Assembly: GCA_025994075.1 (NCBI GenBank)
Contig: JAMQGV010000044.1
Span: 1-64,000 of the forward strand
Length of the DNA: 64,000 nt
Source of the DNA: Vicinamibacteria bacterium
GTDB lineage: Bacteria > Acidobacteriota > Vicinamibacteria > Fen-336
Direction: 5' to 3'
In this document: positions 18,205-28,585 of the stretch, piece after piece
Layout: every line of letters starts with the position of its first letter
Numbering within the stretch: the first letter of the stretch is position 1
The notes under the pieces: generated by a model
Told to the model about the DNA's origin: nothing
What the model saw: the letters and a program-made list of their open reading frames with translations, nothing else
Databases searched by the model: none
Made by a program: the position numbers and the translations under genes

Positions 18205-19184
18205 GCGCCGACCTCCACCCGCGGCCGGACGCCGAGCGCGACCAGCAGGTCGGCGTCGGCCGAGGCCGGCACCGGGTCCTGCAAGCGGGCGAGGCGGGCC
18301 TCCGTTCCGATCGCGAAGCGGCACGGCGCGGGCGGCAGCGTGCCGCACTGCAGTTCGAGGCCGGCCAGCGGCCGGCCCGAGAGGTGGCCGAGCACGCCGG
18401 CGTGGAAGCCGGCGACCAGCGCGCAGCAGCGCTCGCCCGCTTCGCCACCCGGCGCCTGCGGGCTGTCGTGGTGGGTGACGACGAGCAGCCCGCGCCGGCG
18501 CCAGGCGAGGTCGACCTCGGCGCGGCCGAGGCCGATCAGGGCCAGCGAGCCGGTCGCGTACTCCAGCGCGACGTGCAGTTCGACCTCGCGCAGCGCGAGG
18601 CGGTGGTCGCGCTGGACCATCGCCTCCAGCCGCAGCGCGTGGCGCTGGCCCCACTCGACGCCCATGCGGTGCAGGGTCTGCTCGCGCAGCGAGGAGCCGG
18701 CGCCGCCGAGCGCGACGTCCATCGCGCGCAGGAAGTCCGGGCCCAGCGCCAGCACCCGCTCGCCGGCGCCGTCCGCCAGCAGCCGGCGCTCGAGGTCGGG
18801 CGTCACGCCGGGGGTGGCCGCCAGCGCCAGCTCGCGCACGCGGTTGACGGTGACGATGATCTCGTCCTCGAGCGGCGAGCGGACCAGGCCGATGCGGACC
18901 TTCTGCGCGCCGTGGCGGAAGCGGAACTCGAAGTCGAAGGCGAGCGTCGGCTCGGTGACGCGGCCCGCGGCGAAGTCGCGGAAGCGCCCCTCGAACTCCT
19001 GGACCTGGGTGCAGGGCGCGACCTCGCGGAAGAAGTTGCGGCCCAGCACGCGAGCCGGGTCGGTGCGGGCGAGGTCGGCCTCGTAGCGGTTGTACTTGCG
19101 GATCTGGCCGTCGCGGTCGAGCCCGATGAAGCCGAACGGCAGGGCGTCGATCTCGGCGGCGGAAAGGCGCGACAGGTCGGTCAT
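18201..19184 (-). CDS. Photoactive-yellow-protein-like PAS domain fused to a V4R domain
   Basis: 327 residues. Residues 12-116 align along their whole length with photoactive yellow protein (PYP): LPFGFIGLDRDG, KYNRYEAD, ARTDPARVLGRNFFREVAPC. The PYP chromophore-binding Cys69 is present (Cys58 in APCT), as are the two hydrogen-bonding residues Tyr42 (Tyr31) and Glu46 (Glu35), all at the same offset of 11. Thr50 and Arg52 are changed to Ala39 and Thr41. Residues about 160-310 form a V4R domain, the small-molecule-binding fold of 4-vinyl reductase (GVEWGQRHALRLEAM; ending LQCGTLPPAPCRFAIGTEA). It should be a cytoplasmic sensor. No tyrosine ammonia-lyase or coumarate ligase gene is in the window, so chromophore supply is unproven. 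ATG overlaps the upstream stop (ATGA). Confidence 0.85.
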   Translation of the reverse strand: MTDLSRLSAAEIDALPFGFIGLDRDGQIRKYNRYEADLARTDPARVLGRNFFREVAPCTQVQEFEGRFRDFAAGRVTEPTLAFDFEFRFRHGAQKVRIGLVRSPLEDEIIVTVNRVRELALAATPGVTPDLERRLLADGAGERVLALGPDFLRAMDVALGGAGSSLREQTLHRMGVEWGQRHALRLEAMVQRDHRLALREVELHVALEYATGSLALIGLGRAEVDLAWRRRGLLVVTHHDSPQAPGGEAGERCCALVAGFHAGVLGHLSGRPLAGLELQCGTLPPAPCRFAIGTEARLARLQDPVPASADADLLVALGVRPRVEVGA

Positions 19185-20320
19185 CGGGTGGACTCCAGTC
19201 CCAGGGCCTCGTAGAAGCCGAGCGACTCCAGGTCGCCGTGCACGGCCTCCGAGAGCAGCGCGAGGCGCGACAGCGGGAAGCGGCCGGGGAACGCGCGCTC
19301 GAGCCGGGCGAACAGCCGCCGCAGCCAGGCGGCCGTCGCGGCGACGACGCCCGCGTGGTCGTCGACCGCGCGCCCGCCGAAGGCCACCTGGCCGCCTGGG
19401 GTGACGAAGAAGGCGCCGAGCGCCGGGTGCTCGTCGAGCAGGGCCCGGCGCGCCTCGGTCAGGGCGGCCTCGACCAGCGCGGGTGCCGCGTGGTTGGCGG
19501 CGTAGGCCGCGGCCACGTTGAGCAGCGTCAGCGCGCGGTGGGTGGCCAGCACGGCCGGCGGCGGCGGCGGCGGCGGGTCCTCGAGGGCGGCGAAGGTCGG
19601 CCGGTCCGCCTCGCGCAGCGCCTCGTCGTGGCGCCGCGCGGCCTCGAGCAGCAGCCCGGTGGTCGAGGTCGCGATCCGCCGCGGCACGTCGACGGGACCG
19701 AAGCTCATCTCGAAGGCCGCGTCCCGCCAGCCGAACACGGCGACCACGGCGTCTTCGCCGCGCAGCCCCTCGTGGGTCTCGGCGTCGATCACCTGGCCCG
19801 CGGCGATCCACAGCACCGCGCGGCGCTCGCCGTCGCGCAGCAGCAGCACGCCCGTCCGCTTGCTGCCCTCGAGCGTTTGCAGCAGGTCGGGGAGCGACAG
19901 CAGGGCCAGGCTCCCGGCCAGCACGGAGCCGCCGCGCCGGCCCTCGGCCGCGCGCCCGGCCGCCTCGGCCACGGCGGTCAGCACGGCCTCGGCCGTCCAC
20001 GGCGGGTCGACGCGCCGGGTCACGCCCAGGTGCAGCGCGCGCGCCGAGTCCTCCGCGCTGCCCGCCGCCAGCAGCAGGACCGGGATGTCGCGGGTCAGCG
20101 GGTTCTCGCGCAGCCGCCGCAGCAGCGGCGTTCCGCCTTCGCCGCCCAGCCCCAGCAGCACCACGTCGGGCAGCAGGGCCCGGCCGCCACGCAGGTGGGC
20201 GAGCAGCCCCTCCTGCGAGGTGGCCGCCAGCACCTTGTAGCCAGCGGCGTCGAGGGCCGAGCCCAGGCGGGCGGTCACCGCCGGGTCGGGGTGGGTCAGG
20301 AACACGAGCTCGCCGGCCAT
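19181..20320 (-). CDS. Pseudo-receiver plus PATAN (DUF4388) domain protein
   Basis: 379 residues. Residues 1-125 follow the response-regulator receiver pattern (VVLLGLGGEGGTPLLRRLRE, IPVLLLAA) but the phosphoacceptor Asp is Gly57 (PDVVLLG) and the conserved Lys is missing, so it is unlikely to be phosphorylated. Residues about 130-235 are a PATAN/DUF4388 domain (GSLALLSLPDLLQTLEGSKR, TGVLLLRDGERRAVLWIAAG). A proline-rich linker (PPPPPPP) precedes a C-terminal 120-residue domain that I do not recognise. PATAN domains mediate protein-protein signalling. First gene of the operon, with a promoter 8-37 bases before ATG 20320. Confidence 0.82.
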   Translation of the reverse strand: MAGELVFLTHPDPAVTARLGSALDAAGYKVLAATSQEGLLAHLRGGRALLPDVVLLGLGGEGGTPLLRRLRENPLTRDIPVLLLAAGSAEDSARALHLGVTRRVDPPWTAEAVLTAVAEAAGRAAEGRRGGSVLAGSLALLSLPDLLQTLEGSKRTGVLLLRDGERRAVLWIAAGQVIDAETHEGLRGEDAVVAVFGWRDAAFEMSFGPVDVPRRIATSTTGLLLEAARRHDEALREADRPTFAALEDPPPPPPPAVLATHRALTLLNVAAAYAANHAAPALVEAALTEARRALLDEHPALGAFFVTPGGQVAFGGRAVDDHAGVVAATAAWLRRLFARLERAFPGRFPLSRLALLSEAVHGDLESLGFYEALGLESTR

Positions 20321-20328
20321 ACGAAGGC

Positions 20329-20378
20329 AGCCTACGGGGCGGCCCGCCCGATGTCAAGCTATTGAGTAGATTTTGACA
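20329..20378 (-). promoter_or_regulatory. Promoter of the PYP/PATAN operon with an inverted repeat at -35
   Basis: On the minus strand TTGACA (20357-20352) and TAGGCT (20334-20329) are 17 bases apart, the ideal spacing. The start codon is only eight bases after the -10, so the mRNA is probably leaderless. The -35 box is one arm of an inverted repeat: TGTCAA (20352-20357 on the plus strand) and TTGACA (20373-20378), separated by 15 AT-richer bases. This looks like an operator. Confidence 0.6.
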
Positions 20379-20382
20379 AGAA

Positions 20383-20973
20383 TCAGGATTTCGGCCGCTC
20401 GACCGCCCGCGCGAGGTCCGTGGCGAGCGAGGCCAGCGCCTCGTTGAGGCCTGCGACGGTGTCGCGGGCCCCCGGCCCGGCCGGGCGCGCCGTCTTCGCC
20501 GCGCGGTCCCGCGCGAGCAGCGTGCCGTCGGCCTGCGTCAGCTCCCAGCGCGCCTCCAGCCGCACGCTGCCGTCGGGCTGGCGCGAGGCGTCGAGCATGG
20601 TGATTGCCAGCCGCAGGTCCACCGCGTGGCGCGGGGGCACCGGTGTCGTCGCGACGCGATGGCCGGGCAGCAGCGCAGCGAGGTTCTCCGCGATCACCCG
20701 CTGCAGGCCGCGGGCCAGCGGCTCGCCCCAGCGCGCGCGCTCGTCGATCGCGATCGCGCCGGACGCGCCGCGCGCGACGAGTTGCGGGCGATCGAGCCAG
20801 TCGGGCACGGCCACCCGCTCGACGGCCAGCAGCGGGCCCGCCTCCGCGGCGGGATCGGCGGCCGCCTGCACCGCCAGCGGGTCGAGCACCCAGGTCGTGG
20901 CCGCCGGCGAGCGCCCGAGGGCGCAGCCGCCGAGGGCCAGGGTGGCCGCGAGGGCCAGTGCCTGCCGCGTCAT
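20383..20973 (-). CDS. PqiC/DUF330-type lipoprotein of an MCE transporter
   Basis: 196 residues. Lipoprotein signal with lipobox LGGC, then the ABC-type transport auxiliary domain (TWVLDPLAVQAA; LLAVERVAVPDWLDRPQLVA; RWGEPLARGLQRVIAENLAA). PqiC-type lipoproteins bridge MCE proteins to the outer membrane. The ATG overlaps the stop of the MCE gene (ATGA). Last gene of the three-gene operon. Confidence 0.88.
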   Translation of the reverse strand: MTRQALALAATLALGGCALGRSPAATTWVLDPLAVQAAADPAAEAGPLLAVERVAVPDWLDRPQLVARGASGAIAIDERARWGEPLARGLQRVIAENLAALLPGHRVATTPVPPRHAVDLRLAITMLDASRQPDGSVRLEARWELTQADGTLLARDRAAKTARPAGPGARDTVAGLNEALASLATDLARAVERPKS

Positions 20974-21968
20974 CGCTTCTCCTCCGGGAGGGGCTTGCCC
21001 CGCAGCAGCGCCTCGGGGTGGCGCTGCAGGGTGTCCGCGAGCTGGCGCAGCGAGCGCAGCAGCTCGTTCATCTCGTCCAGGTTGCGCGCGGCCTCGTGCT
21101 GGACGTCGCCCGTGCGCTCGAGGCTGCGGTCGACCGTCGACAGCGTGCGGTCGAGCTTCGCGAGCGTGGCGTCGAGGCTCTTCAGCGTGGCGTCCGCGCC
21201 GCCGAGCGTGGCGCCCACCTGGTCGGCCACGCCGTCGAGCTTGTCGAGCGAGCGCTCCGCGCGGGTGAGCAGCTTCTCGGCCGCCGCCAGGCCGCTGCGC
21301 AACTGCTTCATCGAGGCCTCGACGTCCCCCTGGTCGAGCAGGCGCTGGGTGCTGGCCAGCGTCGCCTGCATCTGCAGCAGCACCTCGTCGATCGGCACGT
21401 CGGCGACCTTGCCGATCGCGGCCTCCACCTTCTCGCGAATGATCTCGAGGTCCGTGGGCGCCGTCGGGATCTCGGGGAACGGCAGGTCCTTCAGCCCCGA
21501 GTAGCGGGCGGCGACGCCGGGCTCGAAATCGAGGTCGAGGTACTTCTGTCCCGCCAGCGGGCTGGTGGAGCGCACGGTCGCGCGCAGGCCCAGCAGCGAG
21601 AGGTTGGCCGCCAGGTCGGCGTCGCTGAGGCCGGCCATCGACTCGCCGCCCATGCCGTGCAGCACCCGGCGGCGCACCGCGATCACGACCTGGACCTCGG
21701 ACTGGACACCGAGGCCGGTGAAGACGAGCTCGACGTCCGTGACCTCGCCCAGCGGCGTTTGCCGGAACGTGACCGGCGCGCCCGCGCGCAGGCCGACCGG
21801 GTTGGGGAAGTAGACGACGAACTCCCGGCGGTCCTCGAACCAGGAGACGCCCGTGACGGCGCCCAGCACCAGCACCACCAGCAGCAGCCCGACCAGCGTG
21901 AAGACGCCGACGCGCGTCGAGCGCGGGTCGCGCGGGTTCGCCTCGTCCACCACTCCTCCCGCGGCCAC
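20970..21968 (-). CDS. MlaD-type MCE-domain substrate-binding protein
   Basis: About 332 residues. A single N-terminal membrane helix (STRVGVFTLVGLLLVVLVLG) anchors the protein. One MCE domain follows (FVVYFPNPVGLRAGAPVTFR; LAGQKYLDLDF). The C-terminal 180 residues are a long coiled-coil (LSTVDRSLERTGDVQHEAAR), probably the tunnel-forming helix or needle of MCE rings. It binds and passes lipids between membranes. The GTG at 21968 overlaps the TAG of the permease gene; GTG at 21953 or 21950, nearer a GGAGGA, are alternatives. Confidence 0.9.
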   Translation of the reverse strand: MAAGGVVDEANPRDPRSTRVGVFTLVGLLLVVLVLGAVTGVSWFEDRREFVVYFPNPVGLRAGAPVTFRQTPLGEVTDVELVFTGLGVQSEVQVVIAVRRRVLHGMGGESMAGLSDADLAANLSLLGLRATVRSTSPLAGQKYLDLDFEPGVAARYSGLKDLPFPEIPTAPTDLEIIREKVEAAIGKVADVPIDEVLLQMQATLASTQRLLDQGDVEASMKQLRSGLAAAEKLLTRAERSLDKLDGVADQVGATLGGADATLKSLDATLAKLDRTLSTVDRSLERTGDVQHEAARNLDEMNELLRSLRQLADTLQRHPEALLRGKPLPEEKR

Positions 21969-22801
21969 TACAGCCGCACCCACTTGAACACGAAGGTCAG
22001 CGCGAGGTCGGCCAGCGCGACCGACGCGGCTGCGGCGACGACCGCGCGGCGCACTGCCCGGCCCAGCCCGCGCGGCCCCGGCTCCGCGCGCAACCCGTGC
22101 CAGCTCGCGGCGATGCCGACGACGAAGCCGAACACCGCCCCCTTGATGAGTCCCGCCACCGCGTGGTCCACCGCCAGGGTGGACGTCGTGGTCTCGAGGT
22201 GGGCGCGCAGCGTCAGCTCCGAGAGCCAGGTCAGGTCGGTGACGACGACGCCGGTGATCGTGGCCGCCACCAGCGCGAAGGCGTCGGCATAGGCGACCAG
22301 CAGCGGCCCGGCGAGCGTGAGTGCCAGCACCCGGGGCGCGACCAGCACGTCGTGCGGCGCGTGGCCCGCCGCGCGCAGCGCCGCGGCCTCGCCGGCGGCC
22401 ACGGAGTGGGCCACGTCCACCGCGAATCCGGCCCCCACCCGGCCGGCCAGCGCCAGGCCGGTCATCAGCGCGGCCAGCTCGCGCAGGATCACGATCCCGA
22501 CCAGGCGCGGGGCCAGGCCCGGCAGCCCGACGCGCTCGAGCTGCTGGGTGGCGAGCAGGCTCAGCGCCACCCCCGTGGCCACCGCGAACACCGCCACGAT
22601 CGGCAGCGAGCCGACGCCGACGCGGTCGAACTCGGACGCGAGGCGCACGGCGGGGTGGCGGGTGCGGCGTCGGGCCACGCGCCACAGACCGATCACCGTG
22701 TCGCCGAAGAAGGCCAGCCGGGCCCGCACGTCCTGACCCCGCTCCAGCGTCCAGTCCCCGAGCGCGGCGGTCTGGTCCAGCGGCCGGACGAGGTCGGGCA
22801 T
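21968..22801 (-). CDS. MlaE-type lipid ABC transporter permease
   Basis: 277 residues with five to six membrane helices and the MlaE core (GIVILRELAALMTGLALAGR, VGAGFAVDVAHSVAAGEAAA, the coupling segment). Together with the MCE protein and PqiC-like lipoprotein downstream it should form a lipid transporter between inner and outer membranes. The ATPase (MlaF) normally found beside it is missing; the next gene upstream is on the other strand. ATG start at 22801. Confidence 0.9.
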   Translation of the reverse strand: MPDLVRPLDQTAALGDWTLERGQDVRARLAFFGDTVIGLWRVARRRTRHPAVRLASEFDRVGVGSLPIVAVFAVATGVALSLLATQQLERVGLPGLAPRLVGIVILRELAALMTGLALAGRVGAGFAVDVAHSVAAGEAAALRAAGHAPHDVLVAPRVLALTLAGPLLVAYADAFALVAATITGVVVTDLTWLSELTLRAHLETTTSTLAVDHAVAGLIKGAVFGFVVGIAASWHGLRAEPGPRGLGRAVRRAVVAAAASVALADLALTFVFKWVRL

Positions 22802-22869
22802 GGCCCGTATCTTCCCCGAAGACGACCCGGTTCGTGCCGGCCCGTCGCCGGCCGGGGCATGATTCGGCG

Positions 22870-24366
22870 ATGGGCCGTCGCCTCGTCCTCGCCTTCGCGC
22901 TCGCCGCGGGCCTCGCCGGTTGCGCCGAGGCGCCGCTGCCGACCGGCGATGCGGTCGAGGGCGGAGCCTCGGTGGCGCTCCTCAATGCCGGCGGCCAGTC
23001 CGAGGCCTACACGGGCGTGGGCCGCTTCCGCGCGTCGTCGAGCTGCACCGCGGTGCTCGTGCGCGCGCCCGGCGTCCCGCGCACGGCGCCGGCCCACGTG
23101 CTGACGAACGGCCACTGCGTCGGCAGCCTCGGATCCCAGGAAGTCGTGATCGGCGAGCCGTCGTCGGCGACGGTCACCTTCCACTGGTTCGCCGACACGC
23201 CGGCTGCCTGGCTGGAGGTGAAGGTGACGAGGGTGGCGCATGCCACCATGAAAGGTGCGGACCTCGCGGTGCTCGAGCTCGACGCGACGGTGGCCGAACT
23301 CGAGGCGCGTGGAGTGCGCGCCTGGACCTTGACCGGCGCGCCGCCCGAGCCGGGCGCTGCCGTGGTGGTGGTCGGCGCCCCGCTGGGATTTCCCGAGGGC
23401 CCGTACCTGCGGCTCGCGGCCTGCCGCCTGGGCGCGCGGGCGCCGCTGGTCGTGGAGCGGCAGTGGCACTGGTTCGACCTCTCTCGCGCCGACTGCGCCG
23501 ACATCCGCGGTGGCAGCTCGGGCTCGCCGGTGCTGCAGCGCGACGGCGCGAGACTCGTCGGCCTCGTCAACACCACGACGCTCGGCAGCGAGGGGCTCGC
23601 CGACTGCTGGCTGAACCGGCCCTGCGAGGTCGGCCCGGACGGCGCGCGGTCGCTCCCCGGCACCAGCTACGTCGTGCCGCTGGGCGACCTGTGGCGCTGC
23701 TTCGACGAGGCCGGCGAGCTGGAGCCGACGCTCGCCGGCTGCCCGCTCGACGCGGGGCGCGGGCTGGCCGTCGACCCCGGCTGGCTGGGCGCGCGCCACC
23801 CGGGGCAGCCCGACGTGCTGGGCCGGCCCGCGGCGCGCGAGTGGAACGTCGCCGTCGCCGCGCCCGACTGGGCGTGGTACCGCTACAAGGTCGGCCCGCT
23901 GGGTCGCGTCGACTGCCGCAGCGGCGCGGGTTACGGGCCCGCGCTGCCGCTGGTGCCCGGCGCAACGATCGCCGACCCGCTGCCCGAGGCCGAAGGGCGC
24001 CACGCCCTGTGCGCCGTCGGCGGCCTCGACCGCGACCCCGCAGGCCGCTGGCAGGACCCGCGCACGGCCGCGCTGGTCGCGGTCGACATCGACCGCACGC
24101 CGCCGACGCTCGCGCCGCGGCTCGCGGTCGCGGACTTCGGCGACGCGTGGCGGGTGAGCTGGGAGTACGCGCCGCCGGAGCTCTCGGGCTACCTGGTCAA
24201 GACCGGCCCGCAGGCCGCGACCGACTGCGCCGACGCCGCGGGTTACGCGCCACCCCGTCTCGGCTTCACGACGCTCGCGAAAGCCGAGGCGCCGTGGCGG
24301 GTCTGCGCGATCGGCCTCGACGACGCCGACAACCGCACCCCGCCCCGCGTCCTCGACCTGCCCTGA
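22870..24366 (+). CDS. Trypsin-like serine protease lipoprotein
   Basis: 498 residues. Signal peptide with lipobox LAGC, so a lipid-anchored envelope protein. A chymotrypsin-fold domain follows: His in VLTNGHCVGS, Asp in GADLAVLELD, Ser in RGGSSGSPVL, all three catalytic residues present. Several cysteines suggest disulfides. The C-terminal 200 residues look like two fibronectin-type repeats (WYRYKVGPLGRVDC; SGYLVKTGPQAATDC), each with a similar YKxGP.xxxDC pattern. Start at ATG 22870 without a Shine-Dalgarno sequence; CATGAT lies six bases upstream. Confidence 0.88.
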   Translation: MGRRLVLAFALAAGLAGCAEAPLPTGDAVEGGASVALLNAGGQSEAYTGVGRFRASSSCTAVLVRAPGVPRTAPAHVLTNGHCVGSLGSQEVVIGEPSSATVTFHWFADTPAAWLEVKVTRVAHATMKGADLAVLELDATVAELEARGVRAWTLTGAPPEPGAAVVVVGAPLGFPEGPYLRLAACRLGARAPLVVERQWHWFDLSRADCADIRGGSSGSPVLQRDGARLVGLVNTTTLGSEGLADCWLNRPCEVGPDGARSLPGTSYVVPLGDLWRCFDEAGELEPTLAGCPLDAGRGLAVDPGWLGARHPGQPDVLGRPAAREWNVAVAAPDWAWYRYKVGPLGRVDCRSGAGYGPALPLVPGATIADPLPEAEGRHALCAVGGLDRDPAGRWQDPRTAALVAVDIDRTPPTLAPRLAVADFGDAWRVSWEYAPPELSGYLVKTGPQAATDCADAAGYAPPRLGFTTLAKAEAPWRVCAIGLDDADNRTPPRVLDLP

Positions 24367-24438
24367 ACCGCTCCCGGCGCGGCGTGAGAGAATGCGCTCC
24401 CGCCGCAGTGTCACCGGCGTTTCTTCGAAAGGACGGGC

Positions 24439-26096
<1,658 letters not shown>

Positions 26097-26100
<4 letters not shown>

Positions 26101-28484
26101 CCGGGGAGGCGCACCTCGAACGGGACCCGGGCCACCTGCTCGGGAGCGCGGCCGACCCGCCGCAGGAGTTCCTGCCAGCGCGGGTCGGTCCGCAGGTTGT
26201 CGAACGCCGGGTCGAAGGCGTTGGCCTTGAAGCCCTCGCTCTCGACCGCCCCGGCGTCGTCCAGCCAGCGGAACGCCGCGTCCTTCTCGCCGCGGAAAGC
26301 CAGGGCCTGGGGCCCGTGCACCGTGCTCCCCGCGGCGAGGGTCCGCAGTTCGGCGAGGGCGGCTTCGGCCTCGGGCTTCCGACCGAGGGCGTGGTACGCC
26401 ATCGCCAGCAGCGTCGCGCGTTCCCGTGCCGACGTCAGTTCCGGGGCCAGGGCCAGCACCTCGGCGGGGTTGCCGGCGAGCAGTTGCGCGCGCGCGAGGA
26501 TCCGCAGCGCCGACTGCCGACCCGGCGACAGCCGCAGGACGCCGCGGGCCGCCTCGATCGCGTCGCGGTAGCGCCGATCCTCGTAGTAGGACGTGGCGAG
26601 GTTGACGAGGAACACGGGGTTCGCGGGGTCGAGCGAGACCACGTGCTCGAGCACGCGGACCGAGTCGGCCGTGCGGCCGAGGTAGGCGAGCAGCGTCGTG
26701 GACTCGGCGAGGACGATCAGGTTCGACGGGTCGAGTTCGACGGCACGGCGCAGGTGGCGGGCCGCCGTCTCGAGGTCGCCGCCCTCGGCCGCCATCACGC
26801 CGAGCCGGGCGTGGGCGGGCGCGAACTCCGGGTCGGCGGCGAGCGTGCGCTCGATCGCCTCGCGCGCCAGGCGCTCCGCTTCTTCTCCTCCCATCAGGCC
26901 GCGGTTGGCGCGGGCCAGGAAGTTGTAGGCCCGCTGATCCAGGGCCGGGGCGTACTGCGGGTCGATCGCGAGCGCGCGGTCGACCAGCTCGAGGGCCTGG
27001 TCCAGGCTCTCCTTCGGCGCCATGCGATTGAGTTGCCTCGCCTGCACGAACAGCGCGTGCGCCCGCGGGTCCACCGGTCGCCGCGTCGAACCGCTGCCGA
27101 GCAGCGACACCTTCAGTTGCCGTGCCACCGCCGCGGCGATCTCGTCCTGCACCTGCAGCGCGTCCTCCAGCGGCCGGTCGTAGCTCTCGCTCCACTGCTG
27201 CGAGGCATCCGCGCTGCGCACGAGCTGAGCGCTGATGCGGACTCGATCGCCCGACCGCCGCACCGACCCCTCGACGACGTAAGTGACGTTCAGCCTCTCG
27301 GCGATCGTCTTCACGTCGACCTGCTGACCCTTGAACGAGAACGCCGAGGTGCGGGCGATCACGCGCAGCTCGGGCACCCGGGCCAGCAGGCCCATCAACT
27401 CCTCGGCCAGCCCGTCGGCGAGGAAGGCCTGGTCCTTCTCGGCCGAGAGGTCGAGGAAGGGGAGCACGACGACCGAGTGGGCGGTCGCTCCTCCGCCCGC
27501 GGGCGGCCGACGCTGCCACAGGGCGAACACCCCGGCTCCGACGGCGAGCACGAGCAGGGCCGCGGCCGCGAGCCGCCGCCAGGGGAGCGCCCGACGACGC
27601 CCGGTTCGCGGGGCCGAGAGCTGCCCGGTTCGCCCCGCGCGGAGGCTCCGCAGGTCGGCCAGCAGCTCGGCCATGTGCTGGTACCGGAGCGCAGGATCCT
27701 TCTGAAGCGCCTTGGCAAGAATCCACTCGAGTTCCGGAGGCACGGCCGGGTTGATGCCGGAGGCCGGCGCCGGCTCGCTCTTCAGGATCGCAGCGAAGAA
27801 CTCGGCGGCGCTGCCGCCCTCGAACGGGAGCCTCCCGGTCGCCATCTCGTAGAGCACGATGCCCAGCGAGAAGACGTCGCTGCGGGCGTCGACGGCGGCC
27901 CCGCGCGCCTGTTCGGGGGACATGTAGGCGACCGTGCCCACGGCGGACCCCGCAGCCGTCAGGAACTCGCCGCTGAGGGTCTGCGCTTCGGTCCCGTGGG
28001 CGGCGTCGGCGTGGGCGACGACTTTCGCGAGGCCGAAGTCGAGGACCTTGGCCTCGCCCCGGTCCGTCACCCAGAGGTTTGCGGGCTTGAGGTCGCGGTG
28101 GACGATGCCCGCGCCGTGAGCCGCGACGAGAGCGTCTGCGATCTGTTCCCCGAGCGCGAGGACCCGCTCCAGCGGCATCGGCTGGCCGGCGATGGCGGCC
28201 TTGAGGCTCGTGCCGCTGAGCCGTTCCATCACCAGGAACGGCTGGCCCTCGTGGGTGCCGACGTCGTGCACGACGCAGATGTTGGGGTGCGACAGCGCCG
28301 AGGCCGATCGCGCTTCGCGCCGGAAGCGCTCGAGCGCATCCGCGCTCTGCGTCGAGTCCTGCGGCAGGAATTTCACGGCGACGCGCCGGCCGAGCTCCGC
28401 GTCCTCGGCCTCGTACACGACGCCCATGCCACCGCCGCCGAGCCGGTTCAGGATGCGGTAGCGGCCGACGGTCGAGCCGATCAT
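26097..28484 (-). CDS. Ser/Thr protein kinase with TolB-like and TPR domains
   Basis: 795 residues. N-terminal Hanks-type kinase domain (residues 8-270): glycine loop LGGGGMG, Lys38, catalytic [14 protein letters not shown], activation segment [13 protein letters not shown]. One membrane helix near 310-335 ([20 protein letters not shown]). Then a periplasmic TolB N-terminal-like domain ([40 protein letters not shown]) and about 300 residues of TPR repeats ([20 protein letters not shown]). This architecture is typical of Acidobacteriota. It is presumably a transmembrane sensor kinase. The ATG at 28484 is chosen because the kinase fold starts there. Confidence 0.93.
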
Positions 28485-28574
28485 CGGACACCGCGGTGAG
28501 GGAGCATCCGCGGATTGTAGGTCGCCGGAGTCGGCACGGGCCGACCCGTCGGGGGCGGCGAGCGCCCGCTTTGC

Positions 28575-28580
28575 TAGCAT
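28575..28580 (+). promoter_or_regulatory. -10 hexamer TAGCAT for the MreB-like gene (leaderless)
   Basis: TTTGCTAGCAT has an extended-type TGC before the hexamer, which ends five bases before the ATG at 28586. There is no Shine-Dalgarno sequence. Confidence 0.45.
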
Positions 28581-28585
28581 GGGCA

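Noticed and set aside
20020-20360. Possible ORF extension upstream of the pseudo-receiver start at 20320
   Set aside because: The receiver fold begins at the ATG, a promoter with ideal spacing lies directly before it, and the longer frame has no family pattern.
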